Source: Allobosea sp. Leaf344
GTDB lineage: Bacteria > Pseudomonadota > Alphaproteobacteria > Rhizobiales > Beijerinckiaceae
Length of the DNA: 62,920 nt
Direction of reading: 5' to 3'
Assembly: GCF_001426225.1 (NCBI RefSeq)
Contig: NZ_LMRT01000001.1
Coordinates: forward strand, 1,091,385-1,154,304
The position numbers were made by a program, and so were the translations under genes. Position 1 is the stretch's first letter. Each line of letters begins with the position of its first letter. Under the pieces are notes generated by a model. It saw nothing but the letters and a program-made list of their open reading frames with translations. It was not told the origin of the DNA and did not search any database. Below are positions 53,218 through 62,903 of the stretch, in pieces.

Positions 53218-54672
53218 TCAGCCGGCGTTGCGATAGGCCTTGGCGCTGAACACCGTGCGCAGCAGGATGGCGAGATCGAGCCAGAGCGACCAATTGTCGA
53301 TATACCAATGGTCGCAGGCGATGCGCCTGGCCATCTTCTCGTCGGTATCCGTCTCGCCGCGAAAACCGTTGACCTGGGCCCAGCCGGTGATACCGGGCTT
53401 GACGTTGTGACGCCGCGCATAGAGCGCGATCTTGCGCTGGAATTCATGGTCATGGGCGAGCGCATGCGGCCGTGGGCCGACCAGCGACATCTGCCCGGAG
53501 ATGACGTTGAGCAATTGCGGCAGCTCGTCGAGGTTGTAGCGGCGCAGGAAACGGCCGATCCTTGTGATGCGCGGGTCGTTCCGCCGCGCCTGGAGGATCA
53601 CGTCGCCATCGTCGCTGGTCGTCATGGTGCGAAATTTGACGATCCGGAACGCCTGCTGGTTGAAGCCGTAGCGGCGTTGCAGGAACAGGACGGGGCCGGG
53701 TGAATCGAGCCGGATCAGCAGGGCGACGAGCAGCAGCAGCGGCAGCGTCACGATCAGGATCAGCGACGCCGCCACCAGATCGAAGCCGCGCTTGGCGATG
53801 ATCTCGACCGGGTTGAGCGCCGGGCGCGTCAGGCGCAGGCTGGCGAGCGAGCCGATGCGGACGATATGGGGATTGTCGAAGCGGTCCATGATCCGCTCCG
53901 GCGTGAGATGGATCGCGACCGGCAGGTTCATGAAGGCGTCGACGCAGGCGTCGATCGTCTCCTGATCGGCCCAGGGCACCGCTATGAACACCGCATCCGG
54001 CCGCAGCTGCCGACAGCGGGCGGCGGCGCTGGTGAGATCGGCCTTCAGCGCGGCGGCGGGGTCGTTGATGCGGCGGGCATCGTTGCTGCGCAGGAAGGCG
54101 ACGTCGACGATGGCGAAGCCCATGTTCCAGGGCTGGTGGCGCGAGACGAAGGACATCACCTCCGGCTCGCGGCCGATGATGAAGACCCGTTCCGCGGTGA
54201 GGCGCCCGGTCTTGCTCGCCAGGGACACCGCCCTGACGACGGCCGAGCGGGCGAGGCCGATCACCGGGACGCCGGCGAGATAGGTGACCAGCACTACGGC
54301 GCGCGAATATTGATCGACGATCTTGGCCATGAAGACGATGGCGATGAAGGCGACGAGCGTGATGTTCCAGGCCGCGAAGGCCGAGGCGGCCTGCCGCCGC
54401 GTCGAGAGATAATTGGCGAGCTGGTAGCGGCCGCGCAGCAGATTGGTGAAGACGAAGATCGAGGCCAGCATCAGCGCGAGTTCGGTGCCGGTGCGGGGGT
54501 CGCCGAGGGAATGATAGACGGCGAGATGATAGGCGACCGTCACCGCCGCGACGACCAGCATCACCACCGCCGCATCGATGGCCGCCGTCGTCACGCCGAT
54601 CCAGGGTCGCCAGCCGCTGAAGCGCTCCTCGGCCGGCGACAGGGGGGCGAAATCGAGATCGTTGACGCTCAT
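53218..54672 (-). CDS. Undecaprenyl-phosphate sugar phosphotransferase (WcaJ/ExoY-like)
   Basis: A 484-residue polyprenyl-phosphate hexose-1-phosphate transferase starting exopolysaccharide repeat assembly. The N-terminal four to five TMs (about 25-140) and a CoA-binding-like domain precede the catalytic part, with KRGFDLVAASLILIVTLPLL as the membrane hairpin, then GFNQQAFRIVKFRTM. YNLDELPQLLNVISGQMSLV and GPRPHA hold the DE and substrate residues. The whole architecture matches the UndP-glucose (EpsB/WcaJ) class. No other polysaccharide genes adjoin it. Confidence 0.92.
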   Translation of the reverse strand: MSVNDLDFAPLSPAEERFSGWRPWIGVTTAAIDAAVVMLVVAAVTVAYHLAVYHSLGDPRTGTELALMLASIFVFTNLLRGRYQLANYLSTRRQAASAFAAWNITLVAFIAIVFMAKIVDQYSRAVVLVTYLAGVPVIGLARSAVVRAVSLASKTGRLTAERVFIIGREPEVMSFVSRHQPWNMGFAIVDVAFLRSNDARRINDPAAALKADLTSAAARCRQLRPDAVFIAVPWADQETIDACVDAFMNLPVAIHLTPERIMDRFDNPHIVRIGSLASLRLTRPALNPVEIIAKRGFDLVAASLILIVTLPLLLLVALLIRLDSPGPVLFLQRRYGFNQQAFRIVKFRTMTTSDDGDVILQARRNDPRITRIGRFLRRYNLDELPQLLNVISGQMSLVGPRPHALAHDHEFQRKIALYARRHNVKPGITGWAQVNGFRGETDTDEKMARRIACDHWYIDNWSLWLDLAILLRTVFSAKAYRNAG

Positions 54673-54901
54673 CGGAAAGCGGGGCCCGGACGCTGCAGGC
54701 CGGCCGGGCCTGTGCGGGGCGCAGGCGGCAGGATCTTTCCGGCGCCGCGCCGGGCTGCGCTGCCGCAATCCCCGTGCCGCCGGACTCTGCTCCAGAACGC
54801 GGCGATCTCGCGGATCATCCGGCTGCGGCCGGGCGCTTCCATGGGTGGGCGCGAACGCCTTGTGTCGTTTCAGGACAGGCCTGGCGCAAACCGGCCTAGT
54901 C

Positions 54902-56056
54902 TCACCGCTCGCTTTCGCCCTTGCCCTCGCCGCCTGCGGTCTCGTCCTGCGGGTCTGCGCCGGGCTTCTTCCGCCCGATCAGCAGCCCGAAGAGCGGGCC
55001 GGCGCTGATCATCACCAGGAAGACGCGGATGATGTGATGAGCCGCGACGAAGGCGACCTCCATGTGCAAGGCGAGCGCGATCAGGCTCATCTCCGCCAGC
55101 CCGCCCGGCGAATAGGCCAGGATCAGCGGGACAGGGCCATGCACCGAGACCCGCGCCACGAGATAGGCGAAGCCGAGCGTCAGCGCGAGCAGGATGACGG
55201 TCGAGCCCAGCGACAGGGCCAGGATGCGCAGGATCAGCCGCGGCGTGGTGCCGACGAAGCGGCAGCCGATGGTGACGCCGAGGATCAGCTGGGCGGCGTT
55301 GACGATCTCGAAGGGCGGCACGGAATCGCTCCAGCCCAGCATGTGCACCGCGGCGCTGACCACCATCGGGCCGAGCAGGAATTTCGCCGGCATCCGCAGC
55401 CAATGCGCCAGCACGATCCCGGCGAGGCCGCAGGCCAGCAGGGTCAGCTCGGCGAAGAGCGGCGTGGTGGCGATCGAGGGGCCGGAGGCGCGAGCGCCCC
55501 CGAGCGGCACGCCGCCGATCCATTGCACGATGAAGGGCAGCGTCATCACCACCAGCAGGATGCGGGCGGAATGGATCAGGGCGATGATGCGGGCATCGCC
55601 GCCCTTCTCCTCGCCGACGGTGACCATCTCGATCAGACCGCCCGGCATGCCGGCGAAGAAGGCGGTGACCGGGTCGAAGCCGCCGAAGCGCCGGAAATAG
55701 CCGACGCAGGCGATGGCGCAGGCGATCATGAACAGCACCAGCCCGGCCAGGGTCGGCAGCCAGTTCGGCAGCTGCGCGACGATGTCGGGCTTGAAGCCGG
55801 CGCCGAGCATCACGCCGATCACCATGGTCATGGGCGGCCGGATCACCGAGGGGGCGGCGACCGGCAGGCGCAGCAGCGCGGCCGCCGTGCAGACCACCAT
55901 CGAGCCCAGCATCCAGGGCAGAGGCAGGCGGGCCTGGACGAAGAGCCAGCCGCCGATCCCGCCGAGCAGCAGGGCGAGGGCGAAGCGGCGATAGGGAAAG
56001 CGCGAGGGGGCGAGCGAACGCAGGCCAGCCACGAAACCCGACAGCAGATCCCTCAT
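54902..56056 (-). CDS. AbrB family membrane protein (Gdt/AbrB duplication type)
   Basis: A 384-residue polytopic membrane protein made of two similar halves, each with the AbrB duplication pattern: FALALLLGGIGGWLFVQARL, PLPWMLGSMVV and later LAGIVLAHWLRMPAKFLLGP, MVVSAAVHML. FFAGMPGGLIEMVTVGEEKG and LILAYSPGGLAEMSLIALAL are the paired PGG signatures. Despite annotations as regulator or ammonia monooxygenase, it looks like a transporter of unknown substrate. GGAGAC precedes ATG 56056. Confidence 0.87.
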   Translation of the reverse strand: MRDLLSGFVAGLRSLAPSRFPYRRFALALLLGGIGGWLFVQARLPLPWMLGSMVVCTAAALLRLPVAAPSVIRPPMTMVIGVMLGAGFKPDIVAQLPNWLPTLAGLVLFMIACAIACVGYFRRFGGFDPVTAFFAGMPGGLIEMVTVGEEKGGDARIIALIHSARILLVVMTLPFIVQWIGGVPLGGARASGPSIATTPLFAELTLLACGLAGIVLAHWLRMPAKFLLGPMVVSAAVHMLGWSDSVPPFEIVNAAQLILGVTIGCRFVGTTPRLILRILALSLGSTVILLALTLGFAYLVARVSVHGPVPLILAYSPGGLAEMSLIALALHMEVAFVAAHHIIRVFLVMISAGPLFGLLIGRKKPGADPQDETAGGEGKGESER

Positions 56057-56296
56057 CGTCTCCAGCTCGTTTGCCGGGATGGTGCCATCCCTCGATCCCG
56101 CCGCCGCAAGCCTCCTACACCGCAACGTCCCGAGCAGACAGGGCGCGTCCGGCATGGGGCCTGTGCCGGGAGGTCGTATCGACCGCAGCCTGGGACAACC
56201 CCGCCATGCCGCAGCACGGCTGGCGCGAAGCCCTCGATTCCTCAATGATTTGCCGGGGTGGACAACGCTGCCGGTCTGCCGGCCAACGGTTTGACG

Positions 56297-57370
56297 ATGA
56301 GCGAGGAACGAGAGGGCGGGCGCGGGCCGGGTTCCGGCTTCGAGACCGAGGGCGCGGAGCCGTTCCTGCCGCGCGACGAGGCGCAAGAGGCGCCGCCCGA
56401 GCCGCCGGCGCCGACCCGAGCGGCCGAGCGCCCCGCCGCGATGGATGCTCTGCCGGCGCGAACAGGTGCCGTCGCCAAGCTGCGCCAGGGGCTGGCCCGG
56501 CGCTGGCAGGGCGCCAGCCCCAATCTACGCGGCTCGATCTACATGTTCTCGGCGATGCTGGTCTATGCCGTGATGGTCGGCGGCATCAAACATGTCGGCA
56601 GCGCCATTCCGCTGGTCCAGATCCTGCTGATCCGCCAGATCATCATGAGCCTTGTGATCATGGCGATCGCCGGAGCCGCCCTGCCCGTGCTGCTGCGCAC
56701 GACGCGACCGGGGCTGCAGGTGCTGCGCGGCGTGGTGACGCTGATCTCGATGCTGTTCGGCTTCACCGCCATCATCATGATCCCGCTGGCGCAGGCCACG
56801 GCGATCGGGTTCAGCCAGGTGCTGTTCGTGACCATCGCGGCCGTGCTGGTGCTGAAGGAGACCGTCGATGCGCGGCGCTGGGTCGCCACCGCGATCGGCT
56901 TCGCCGGGGTTCTGATCATGCTGAACCCGTTCGGCGACGGGCTGAACATCTATGCGCTGATGGCGGTGGGCGGGGCGCTGTTCAGCGCCGCGATCACCAT
57001 CAGCGTGCGGATGCTGGCGGCGACGGAGCGCACGGAGACGATCCTGCTCTGGCAGGGCGGCGTGCTGATCCTGGCGCTGGCGGTGCCGACCTGGCTGCTC
57101 TGGGTTCCGCCGACCGCCGAGCAATGGATCTGGCTGGTGGTGCTCAGCCTGTTCGGCACGGCCGGGCAATGGCTGATCACCCGCGCCTATCAGGTCGGCG
57201 AGGCGGCGGCGCTGGCCCCGCTCGATTTCAGCCGGCTGATCATCTCGAGCTTCACCGGCTTCGTCTTCTTCGCCGAGATCCCGGCGCTGGCGACCTGGAT
57301 CGGCGCGGCGATCGTGATCGGCGCGACGCTCTACACGATCCGCCGCAATGCCCGGCAGCGGCCGCATTGA
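56297..57370 (+). CDS. DMT superfamily transporter (EamA domains)
   Basis: A drug/metabolite transporter of about 357 residues. A hydrophilic Pro/Glu-rich N-terminal tail (about 70 residues) precedes ten TMs in two EamA repeats: SIYMFSAMLVYAVMVGGIKH opens the first, IYALMAVGGALFSAAITISV the second, with FSQVLFVTIAAVLVLKETVD and RLIISSFTGFVFFAEIPALA as the repeat signatures. The start is uncertain: ATG 56297 or GTG 56258. Substrate unknown. It stands alone, divergent from the AbrB gene. Confidence 0.88.
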   Translation: MSEEREGGRGPGSGFETEGAEPFLPRDEAQEAPPEPPAPTRAAERPAAMDALPARTGAVAKLRQGLARRWQGASPNLRGSIYMFSAMLVYAVMVGGIKHVGSAIPLVQILLIRQIIMSLVIMAIAGAALPVLLRTTRPGLQVLRGVVTLISMLFGFTAIIMIPLAQATAIGFSQVLFVTIAAVLVLKETVDARRWVATAIGFAGVLIMLNPFGDGLNIYALMAVGGALFSAAITISVRMLAATERTETILLWQGGVLILALAVPTWLLWVPPTAEQWIWLVVLSLFGTAGQWLITRAYQVGEAAALAPLDFSRLIISSFTGFVFFAEIPALATWIGAAIVIGATLYTIRRNARQRPH

Positions 57371-57489
57371 CCGGGGCCAGCGGGGCCGCTCCGGGCTTGC
57401 CCGCTCGGCCGCCGGTTGCCTCCGCCGCCGCCTGCCGGCTATGTATCGGCGCACGCAAAAGGCGTGCTGCCTGATCCGCGAGGCCGCCC

Positions 57490-58533
57490 ATGCGCATCGA
57501 AAACGATCCGAAGCTCGATTTCCGCGACGTGCTGATCCGGCCGAAGCGCTCGACGCTGAGCAGCCGCGCCCATGTCGACGTCAACCGCAGCTTCCGCTTC
57601 GCCCATACCGGCACGGAATGGAGCGGCTTCCCGCTGATCGCCGCCAATATGGATGTGGTCGGCACCATGCCGATGGCGCGCGCGCTGCTGAAGCACGGCG
57701 CGATGGTGGCGCTGCACAAGCATTACAGCGCGGCGGAACTGATCGCCTTCTTCAAGGAGCCGGAATCGGCCAACGCCTTCTATTCGCTCGGCACCACCGC
57801 CTCCGACCATGAGAAGCTGATGGCGGTGCATGCGCAGGCGCCGATCAGCAAGATCTGCCTCGACGTCGCCAATGGCTATACCGAGAAATTCGTCGATACG
57901 GTGAAGGCGACGCGGGAGGCCTTTCCCAAGGCCGCGATCATGGCCGGCAACGTCGTCACCGGCGACATGACGGAGGCGCTGATCCTCGCCGGCGCCGACA
58001 TCGTCAAGGTCGGCATCGGGCCGGGCTCGGTCTGCACCACGCGCAAAATGACCGGGGTCGGCTATCCCCAGCTCTCGGCGATCATCGAATGCGCCGACGC
58101 CGCCCATGGGCTGAAGGGCCTGGTCTGCGGCGATGGCGGCTGCACCGTGCCGGGCGATCTCGCCAAGGCCTATGGGGCCGGCGCCGATTTCGTGATGCTG
58201 GGCGGCATGCTCGCCGGCCATGACGAATGCGACGGCGAGATCCGCTACGAGCAGCATGGCCACGAGAAGGTCGCGGTCGGCATGACCTTCTATGGCATGT
58301 CCTCCGACACGGCGATGAAGCGCTATTCCGGCGGCGTCGCGAAATACCGCGCCTCCGAGGGCAAGACCGTGGAAGTGCCCTATCGCGGGCCGGTGGAGGG
58401 CACGCTGCTGGAGCTGATGGGCGGGGTGCGCTCGGCGATGACCTATATCGGCGCGGTGCGGCTGAAGGAGATGCCGAAGCGCACCACCTTCATCATGGTC
58501 GGCAGCCAGCTCAACACCGTCTTCGGCAACTGA
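57490..58533 (+). CDS. guaC: GMP reductase
   Basis: An NADPH-dependent enzyme of 347 residues converting GMP to IMP, equal in length to E. coli GuaC. It lacks the CBS domains of IMP dehydrogenase. [20 protein letters not shown] is the GuaC opening, [20 protein letters not shown] carries catalytic Cys182, and [20 protein letters not shown] with [10 protein letters not shown] follows. FYGMSS replaces the IMPDH flap. The gene is monocistronic and ends at a strong hairpin. Confidence 0.96.
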   Translation: MRIENDPKLDFRDVLIRPKRSTLSSRAHVDVNRSFRFAHTGTEWSGFPLIAANMDVVGTMPMARALLKHGAMVALHKHYSAAELIAFFKEPESANAFYSLGTTASDHEKLMAVHAQAPISKICLDVANGYTEKFVDTVKATREAFPKAAIMAGNVVTGDMTEALILAGADIVKVGIGPGSVCTTRKMTGVGYPQLSAIIECADAAHGLKGLVCGDGGCTVPGDLAKAYGAGADFVMLGGMLAGHDECDGEIRYEQHGHEKVAVGMTFYGMSSDTAMKRYSGGVAKYRASEGKTVEVPYRGPVEGTLLELMGGVRSAMTYIGAVRLKEMPKRTTFIMVGSQLNTVFGN

Positions 58534-58539
58534 AACGAA

Positions 58540-58565
58540 AGGAGCCGGCCCGAAGGCCGGCTCCT
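58540..58565. terminator. Perfect hairpin between guaC and gcrA
   Basis: AGGAGCCGGCC and GGCCGGCTCCT form a perfect 11-bp stem around a CGAA loop, 7 nt after the guaC stop and 24 nt from the gcrA stop. It can serve both converging genes. Confidence 0.7.
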
Positions 58566-58588
58566 CGACGGACGCTCCGGCGCGCCGG

Positions 58589-59149
58589 TCAGACCCGCGC
58601 GGCGAGCTTGCTGCGATCGCGGCGGCGATCGGCGGCGGGCTGGTAGGCGATCCGCGCGTGGTAGCTGCAATAGGGCATGCCGGTCTGCGAGCGGCCGCCG
58701 CAGAAGCGGAATTCCGGCGTGGTCGGATCGCCCATCGGCCAGCGGCACATATATTCGCGCAGATCCATGATGGTGACCCGCTCGGAGAAGGGGATCACCA
58801 CATCCTCCGACGGCGCCGGCGCCGGATCGGCCGTCATGTCCGGCTCGGCCTCCTCGGCATAATGCGGCGCGAGCGCGTTGGCGCCGCGCGTCATGCCGGC
58901 GGAGGCACCCGCGGCGGGGGCGCTCGGCGAGCGGGTCGGCGCCTTGCGCGGCGCGGCGTTGCGCGCGGCGGCCGGAGCCGCCGGGTTCTTGGCGCGACCC
59001 GACAGGCCGAGACGGTGGACCTTGCCGATCACCGCGTTGCGGGTGACGCTGCCGAGCTCCGTCGCGATCTGACTGGCGCTGAGTCCGTCGCTCCAGAGCT
59101 TCTTGAGCAGTTCGACCCGCTCCTCCGTCCACGCTCCGGCTTCGTTCAT
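58589..59149 (-). CDS. gcrA: GcrA cell cycle regulator
   Basis: A 186-residue GcrA, the alphaproteobacterial sigma70-binding coactivator that acts at promoters with CcrM-methylated GANTC. The N-terminal HTH is AWTEERVELLKKLWSDGLSA, then SQIATELGSVTRNAVIGKVH and RLGLSGR. A Pro/Ala-rich linker leads to the C-terminal domain with CRWPMGDPTTPEFRFCGG and YCSYHARIAYQP, which contacts sigma70. The start at 59149 (MNEAGAW) is favoured over 59158. Several GANTC sites lie in its upstream DNA. Confidence 0.95.
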   Translation of the reverse strand: MNEAGAWTEERVELLKKLWSDGLSASQIATELGSVTRNAVIGKVHRLGLSGRAKNPAAPAAARNAAPRKAPTRSPSAPAAGASAGMTRGANALAPHYAEEAEPDMTADPAPAPSEDVVIPFSERVTIMDLREYMCRWPMGDPTTPEFRFCGGRSQTGMPYCSYHARIAYQPAADRRRDRSKLAARV

Positions 59150-59213
59150 CGGCTTCACCTGTCATGTCTTAGGCCATCCCTTCGCAGGGCTGGCTTATGG
59201 GCGGATCGTGGCG

Positions 59214-59397
59214 GAATCCGAGACCGGCAGCGCCCGCGGTCAAACGGGAGCTGTTACAGCCGGAACTGTCGGTACTGGGGTCGCCGCACGAGATGTCGTA
59301 TCTGACTGACGGGACCATACAAGATGGCCGGACTCGGCGACAAGAGTCCTCGAATCAGTTTTCGTCTTTTCCCCAGGCCTTTCACCAATCGCGAGTC
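59214..59397. promoter_or_regulatory. Cluster of five GANTC (CcrM) methylation sites
   Basis: GANTC occurs at 59214, 59331, 59344, 59352 and 59393. By base composition about one would be expected per 300 bp or more. CcrM methylates this sequence and GcrA acts at such promoters, so the cluster upstream of gcrA may make its expression cell-cycle dependent. Confidence 0.5.
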
Positions 59398-59448
59398 AAG
59401 CGAGGGGCCCTCGCGGCGCCCGGAGCCGCCCTTCCCGGAGCGCGGGAA

Positions 59449-59477
59449 TTGACAGCGGCTGAGGGACTTAGCATAGT
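59449..59477 (+). promoter_or_regulatory. Putative sigma70 promoter upstream of argD
   Basis: A consensus TTGACA and a weaker CATAGT are separated by 17 bp. It points toward argD, 208 bp upstream of its start codon, but a terminator-like hairpin follows within 10 bp. Confidence 0.45.
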
Positions 59478-59486
59478 CCTGCCGTT

Positions 59487-59516
59487 GCCGCCCCCGTTCG
59501 GGCGGCGCTTGTTTTT
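59487..59516 (+). terminator. Intrinsic terminator-like hairpin in the argD leader region
   Basis: GCCGCCC and GGGCGGC pair around CCGTTC, followed by GCTTGTTTTT. It is the most canonical intrinsic terminator in the window, yet no gene ends here, which suggests an attenuator or the end of a non-coding transcript. Confidence 0.6.
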
Positions 59517-59684
59517 GCGGAACGTCATCGATGCACGTGGCGATGCGACGAGAGGCCGGAAGCTGGCTGCGACGATAAAGTCGTCGTCGGGTCGCATTGT
59601 GCCGGCATGATCCCTGCCGCCCCGGACCGTCGTTCACTCCCAGCCCTCATCCTTCACGCCTCGCCCGTCGTTAGGACCGCGTCC

Positions 59685-60914
59685 ATGTCTTCCGTTTCCC
59701 AGACCGCCGCCACCCCCTCTCCCTCCGTGCTGCTGCCGACCTATGCGCGGGCGCCCGTCGCCTTCGAGCGTGGCGAAGGCGCCTGGGCGATCACCGCCGA
59801 CGGCACGCGCTATCTCGATTTCGGCGCCGGCATCGCGGTCAACGCGCTCGGCCATGCGCATCCGCATCTGGTCGAGGCGCTGACCGCGCAGGCCGGCCGG
59901 ATCTGGCATACCTCGAACCTCTACACGATGCCCGAGGGCGAGCGGCTGGCGCGCCGGCTCTGCGAGGCGACCTTTGCCGACCGCGTCTTCTTCACCAATT
60001 CCGGCGCCGAGGCGAACGAGGCGGCGATCAAGATGGCGCGGAAATACCATGCCGCGAAGGGCCATCCCGAGCGCTTCCGCATCATCACCTTCGAAGGCGC
60101 CTTCCATGGCCGGACGCTGGCGACGATCGCCGCCGGCGGCCAGCAGAAATACATCGACGGCTTCGGCCCCAAGGTCGAAGGCTTCGACCAGGTGCCGTTC
60201 GACGATCGCGAGGCGCTGCTGGCGGCGATCACGCCCGAGACGGCGGCGCTGATGATCGAGCCGATCCAGGGCGAGGGCGGGCTGCGCTCGGTGCCGCCGC
60301 AGATGCTGCGCGAGCTGCGGGCGCTGTGCGACGAGCACGGGCTGCTGCTGATCTTCGACGAGATCCAGACCGGCGTCGGCCGCACCGGGAAATTCTTCGC
60401 GCATGAGCTGGCGGGGGTCACCCCCGACATCATGTCGATCGCCAAGGGCATCGGCGGCGGCTTCCCGATGGGCGCCTGCCTGGCGACCGAGGAGGCGGCG
60501 GCGGGCATGACGCTCGGCAGCCACGGCACCACCTTCGGCGGCAATCCGCTGGCCATGGCGGTCGGCAATGCGGTGCTCGACGTCGTGCTGGCGCCGGGCT
60601 TCATCGAGACGGTGGCCCAGACCGGGCTCCGGTTGCGGCAGTCGCTGGCCCAGCTCAAGGACCAGCATCCGGAGGTGATCGCCGAGATCCGCGGCGAAGG
60701 GCTGATGCTGGGGCTGAAGCTGCACACGCCGAACATGGATTTCGTCGCCGAGGCGCGGGCCCAGGGGCTGCTCGTGGTCGGGGCCGGCGACAATGTGGTG
60801 CGCCTGCTGCCGCCGCTGATCATCGGCGAGACCGAGGTCAAGGAGGCGGTGGCGCGGCTCGACCGCGCGGCCCAGGCCGTCGAGGCGACGCTGAAACGCC
60901 CGGCGGCGGAATGA
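59685..60914 (+). CDS. argD: Acetylornithine (succinyldiaminopimelate) aminotransferase
   Basis: A class III PLP aminotransferase of 409 residues producing N-acetylornithine, and in many bacteria also acting in lysine synthesis. Lys254 in [14 protein letters not shown] binds [23 protein letters not shown] and [15 protein letters not shown] are conserved, and [16 protein letters not shown] lines the active site. The start at 59685 gives the family N terminus. argF follows after 52 nt and hslO is coupled to argF. Confidence 0.95.
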   Translation: MSSVSQTAATPSPSVLLPTYARAPVAFERGEGAWAITADGTRYLDFGAGIAVNALGHAHPHLVEALTAQAGRIWHTSNLYTMPEGERLARRLCEATFADRVFFTNSGAEANEAAIKMARKYHAAKGHPERFRIITFEGAFHGRTLATIAAGGQQKYIDGFGPKVEGFDQVPFDDREALLAAITPETAALMIEPIQGEGGLRSVPPQMLRELRALCDEHGLLLIFDEIQTGVGRTGKFFAHELAGVTPDIMSIAKGIGGGFPMGACLATEEAAAGMTLGSHGTTFGGNPLAMAVGNAVLDVVLAPGFIETVAQTGLRLRQSLAQLKDQHPEVIAEIRGEGLMLGLKLHTPNMDFVAEARAQGLLVVGAGDNVVRLLPPLIIGETEVKEAVARLDRAAQAVEATLKRPAAE

Positions 60915-60966
60915 TCCGAGCGGCCTCGCCCAACCCGATCAGCCCGCCACCATTTCCTGTCCAGAC

Positions 60967-61902
60967 GTGAAGGACGCGCCCGTGACGCGCCATTTCCTCG
61001 ATCTTTCCGATTTCTCCGCTGAGCAGCTGCGCGCCATCCTGCGCAAGGGCGGGGAGATGAAGGCCCGCCGCCGCACGCCGGACGCCGCCGCCGACCGCCT
61101 GCTCGACGGCAAGGTGATCGCGATGATCTTCGAGCAGCCGAGCCTGCGCACCCGCGTATCCTTCGATGTCGGCATCCGCGAGCTCGGCGGTTCACCGATG
61201 ATGGTGACCGGCCAGGAGATCGAGCTGGGCGAGCGCGAGACCATCGCCGACACCGCCCGCGTGCTGTCGCGCTATGTCGACGCGATCATGATCCGCATGC
61301 TCGACCACGACGCCGTGGTCGAGATGTCGCGCCATGCGACCGTGCCGGTGATCAACGGGCTGACCAAGCGCCAGCATCCGTGCCAGGTGATGGCCGATGT
61401 GATGACCTTCGAGGAGCGCAAGGGGCCGATCGCCGGCCGGCGCATCGCCTGGACCGGCGACAGCAACAATGTGCTGACCTCCTGGATCCATGCGGCCGGC
61501 CGGCTCGATTTCGAGCTCGCCATCGCCACGCCGGAAGAGCTGGCGCCGCCGCCGGCGCTGGTCGACTGGGCGCGCAAGCAGGGCGCGAGGCTGAAGCTGA
61601 TGACCCGGCCCGAGGCGGCGGTCGAGGGCGCCGATTGCGTCATCACCGATTGCTGGGTCTCGATGGGCGACGAGGAAGGCACGCGCCATAATCTGCTGCG
61701 GCCCTACCAGGTCGACGAGAGGCTGCTGGCCCGGGCCGAGAAGGACGCGATCTTCATGCATTGCCTGCCCGCCAGCCGCGGCGAGGAGGTCACCGATTCC
61801 GTGATGGACGGTCCGCAATCCGCGGTGTTCGACGAGGCGGAGAACCGGCTGCATGCGCAGAAGGGCATTCTCGCCTGGTGCTTCGGCGGGGTGCAGGCCT
61901 GA
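60967..61902 (+). CDS. argF: Ornithine carbamoyltransferase
   Basis: A 311-residue transcarbamylase converting ornithine and carbamoyl phosphate to citrulline. The carbamoyl-phosphate loop reads [11 protein letters not shown] (57-67, SxRTR), then [21 protein letters not shown] ornithine loop ([12 protein letters not shown]) and [21 protein letters not shown] is the SMG loop. The start is GTG at 60967; GTG 60982 is an alternative. Its stop overlaps the hslO start by one base (TGATG). Confidence 0.96.
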   Translation: MKDAPVTRHFLDLSDFSAEQLRAILRKGGEMKARRRTPDAAADRLLDGKVIAMIFEQPSLRTRVSFDVGIRELGGSPMMVTGQEIELGERETIADTARVLSRYVDAIMIRMLDHDAVVEMSRHATVPVINGLTKRQHPCQVMADVMTFEERKGPIAGRRIAWTGDSNNVLTSWIHAAGRLDFELAIATPEELAPPPALVDWARKQGARLKLMTRPEAAVEGADCVITDCWVSMGDEEGTRHNLLRPYQVDERLLARAEKDAIFMHCLPASRGEEVTDSVMDGPQSAVFDEAENRLHAQKGILAWCFGGVQA

Positions 61903-62897
61903 TGGCTGACGAGGCCGATCTGGTGGCGCTGGACGACCGCGTCGTCCCCTTCACCGTGCCCGATCTCGACGTGCGCGGCCGGGTCGTCCGGCTCGGGCCC
62001 TCGCTCGACCGGATCCTGGACCGGCATGATTATCCCGAGCCGGTCGCCCGCGTACTGGGCGAGGCTGCGGCGCTGACCGTGCTGCTCGGGACCGCGCTGA
62101 AATTCGAGGGCCGCTTCCAGCTCCAGACCAAGAGCGACGGGCCGATCTCGATGATGGTGGTCGATTTCAACGCCCCGGATTCCTATCGCGCCGTGGCTCA
62201 TGTCGACGAGGCCAAGCTCGAAGAGGCGATCGCCCGCGACGCGCTGAGCACGGGGGATCTGCTCGGCGACGGCCATCTCGCCATGACCGTCGACCAGGGC
62301 TCGCAGATGACGCGCTACCAGGGGGTGGTGGCGCTGGAGCGGCAGAGCCTGGAAGAGGCGGGGCACCAGTATTTCCGGCAATCCGAGCAGATCCCGACCC
62401 GCATCCGGCTCGGTGTCGGCGAGGTGGTCGGTGCGGCCGGACGGCAATGGCGCGCCGGCGGGCTCCTGGTGCAGTTCATGCCGCATTCGCCGGAGCGGCT
62501 GCGCGCCGCCGATCTCCATCCCGGCGACGCGCCGGAAGGCCATGAGATCCTGACCCAGGACGATCCGGACGGGATCAGCGACGATGCCTGGCGCGAGGCG
62601 CGCTCGCTGGTCGAGACGGTGGAGGATCACGAGCTGCTCGACCCGATGCTGGAGAGCGAGCGCCTGCTCTACCGGCTCTTCCACGAGCGCGGCGCCCGGG
62701 TCTTCGAGCCGGTGATCGTGCAGGAGAATTGCCGCTGCTCGCGCGAGCGCGTGCTGGGCATGCTGCGCGGCTTCTCCGCCGAGGACCGCCAGGCGATGGT
62801 GGCCGATGACGGTACGCTCGGCGTGACCTGCGAATTCTGCTCGCGGCGCTATGTCTTTAGGGCCGAAGAGGTCGAGGAAGGGCTCGGGACGGAGTGA
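61902..62897 (+). CDS. hslO: Redox-regulated chaperone Hsp33
   Basis: A 331-residue Hsp33, a holdase switched on by oxidation of its zinc centre. The N-terminal substrate-binding domain has GEAAALTVLLGTALKFEGRF and LQTKSDGPISMMVVDF. The C-terminal zinc switch is complete: NCRCSRERV and CEFCSRRY, a CxC-x(n)-CxxC set. The argF-hslO coupling is frequent in alphaproteobacteria. Oxidative protection is a fitting function in an aerobic phototroph, though that link is contextual. Confidence 0.96.
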   Translation: MADEADLVALDDRVVPFTVPDLDVRGRVVRLGPSLDRILDRHDYPEPVARVLGEAAALTVLLGTALKFEGRFQLQTKSDGPISMMVVDFNAPDSYRAVAHVDEAKLEEAIARDALSTGDLLGDGHLAMTVDQGSQMTRYQGVVALERQSLEEAGHQYFRQSEQIPTRIRLGVGEVVGAAGRQWRAGGLLVQFMPHSPERLRAADLHPGDAPEGHEILTQDDPDGISDDAWREARSLVETVEDHELLDPMLESERLLYRLFHERGARVFEPVIVQENCRCSRERVLGMLRGFSAEDRQAMVADDGTLGVTCEFCSRRYVFRAEEVEEGLGTE

Positions 62898-62903
62898 CTC
62901 CTG

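Larger units (their letters stand above)
59150..59684. other. 535-bp divergent region between gcrA and argD
   Basis: No protein-coding gene is convincing here. It contains five GANTC sites in 184 bp nearest gcrA, a promoter-like pair at 59449-59477, and a hairpin with a T-run at 59487-59516 on the plus strand. A small weak stem, CGACGA-TAAAG-TCGTCG, lies at about 59571. A small RNA or transcript attenuator is possible. Confidence 0.6.
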
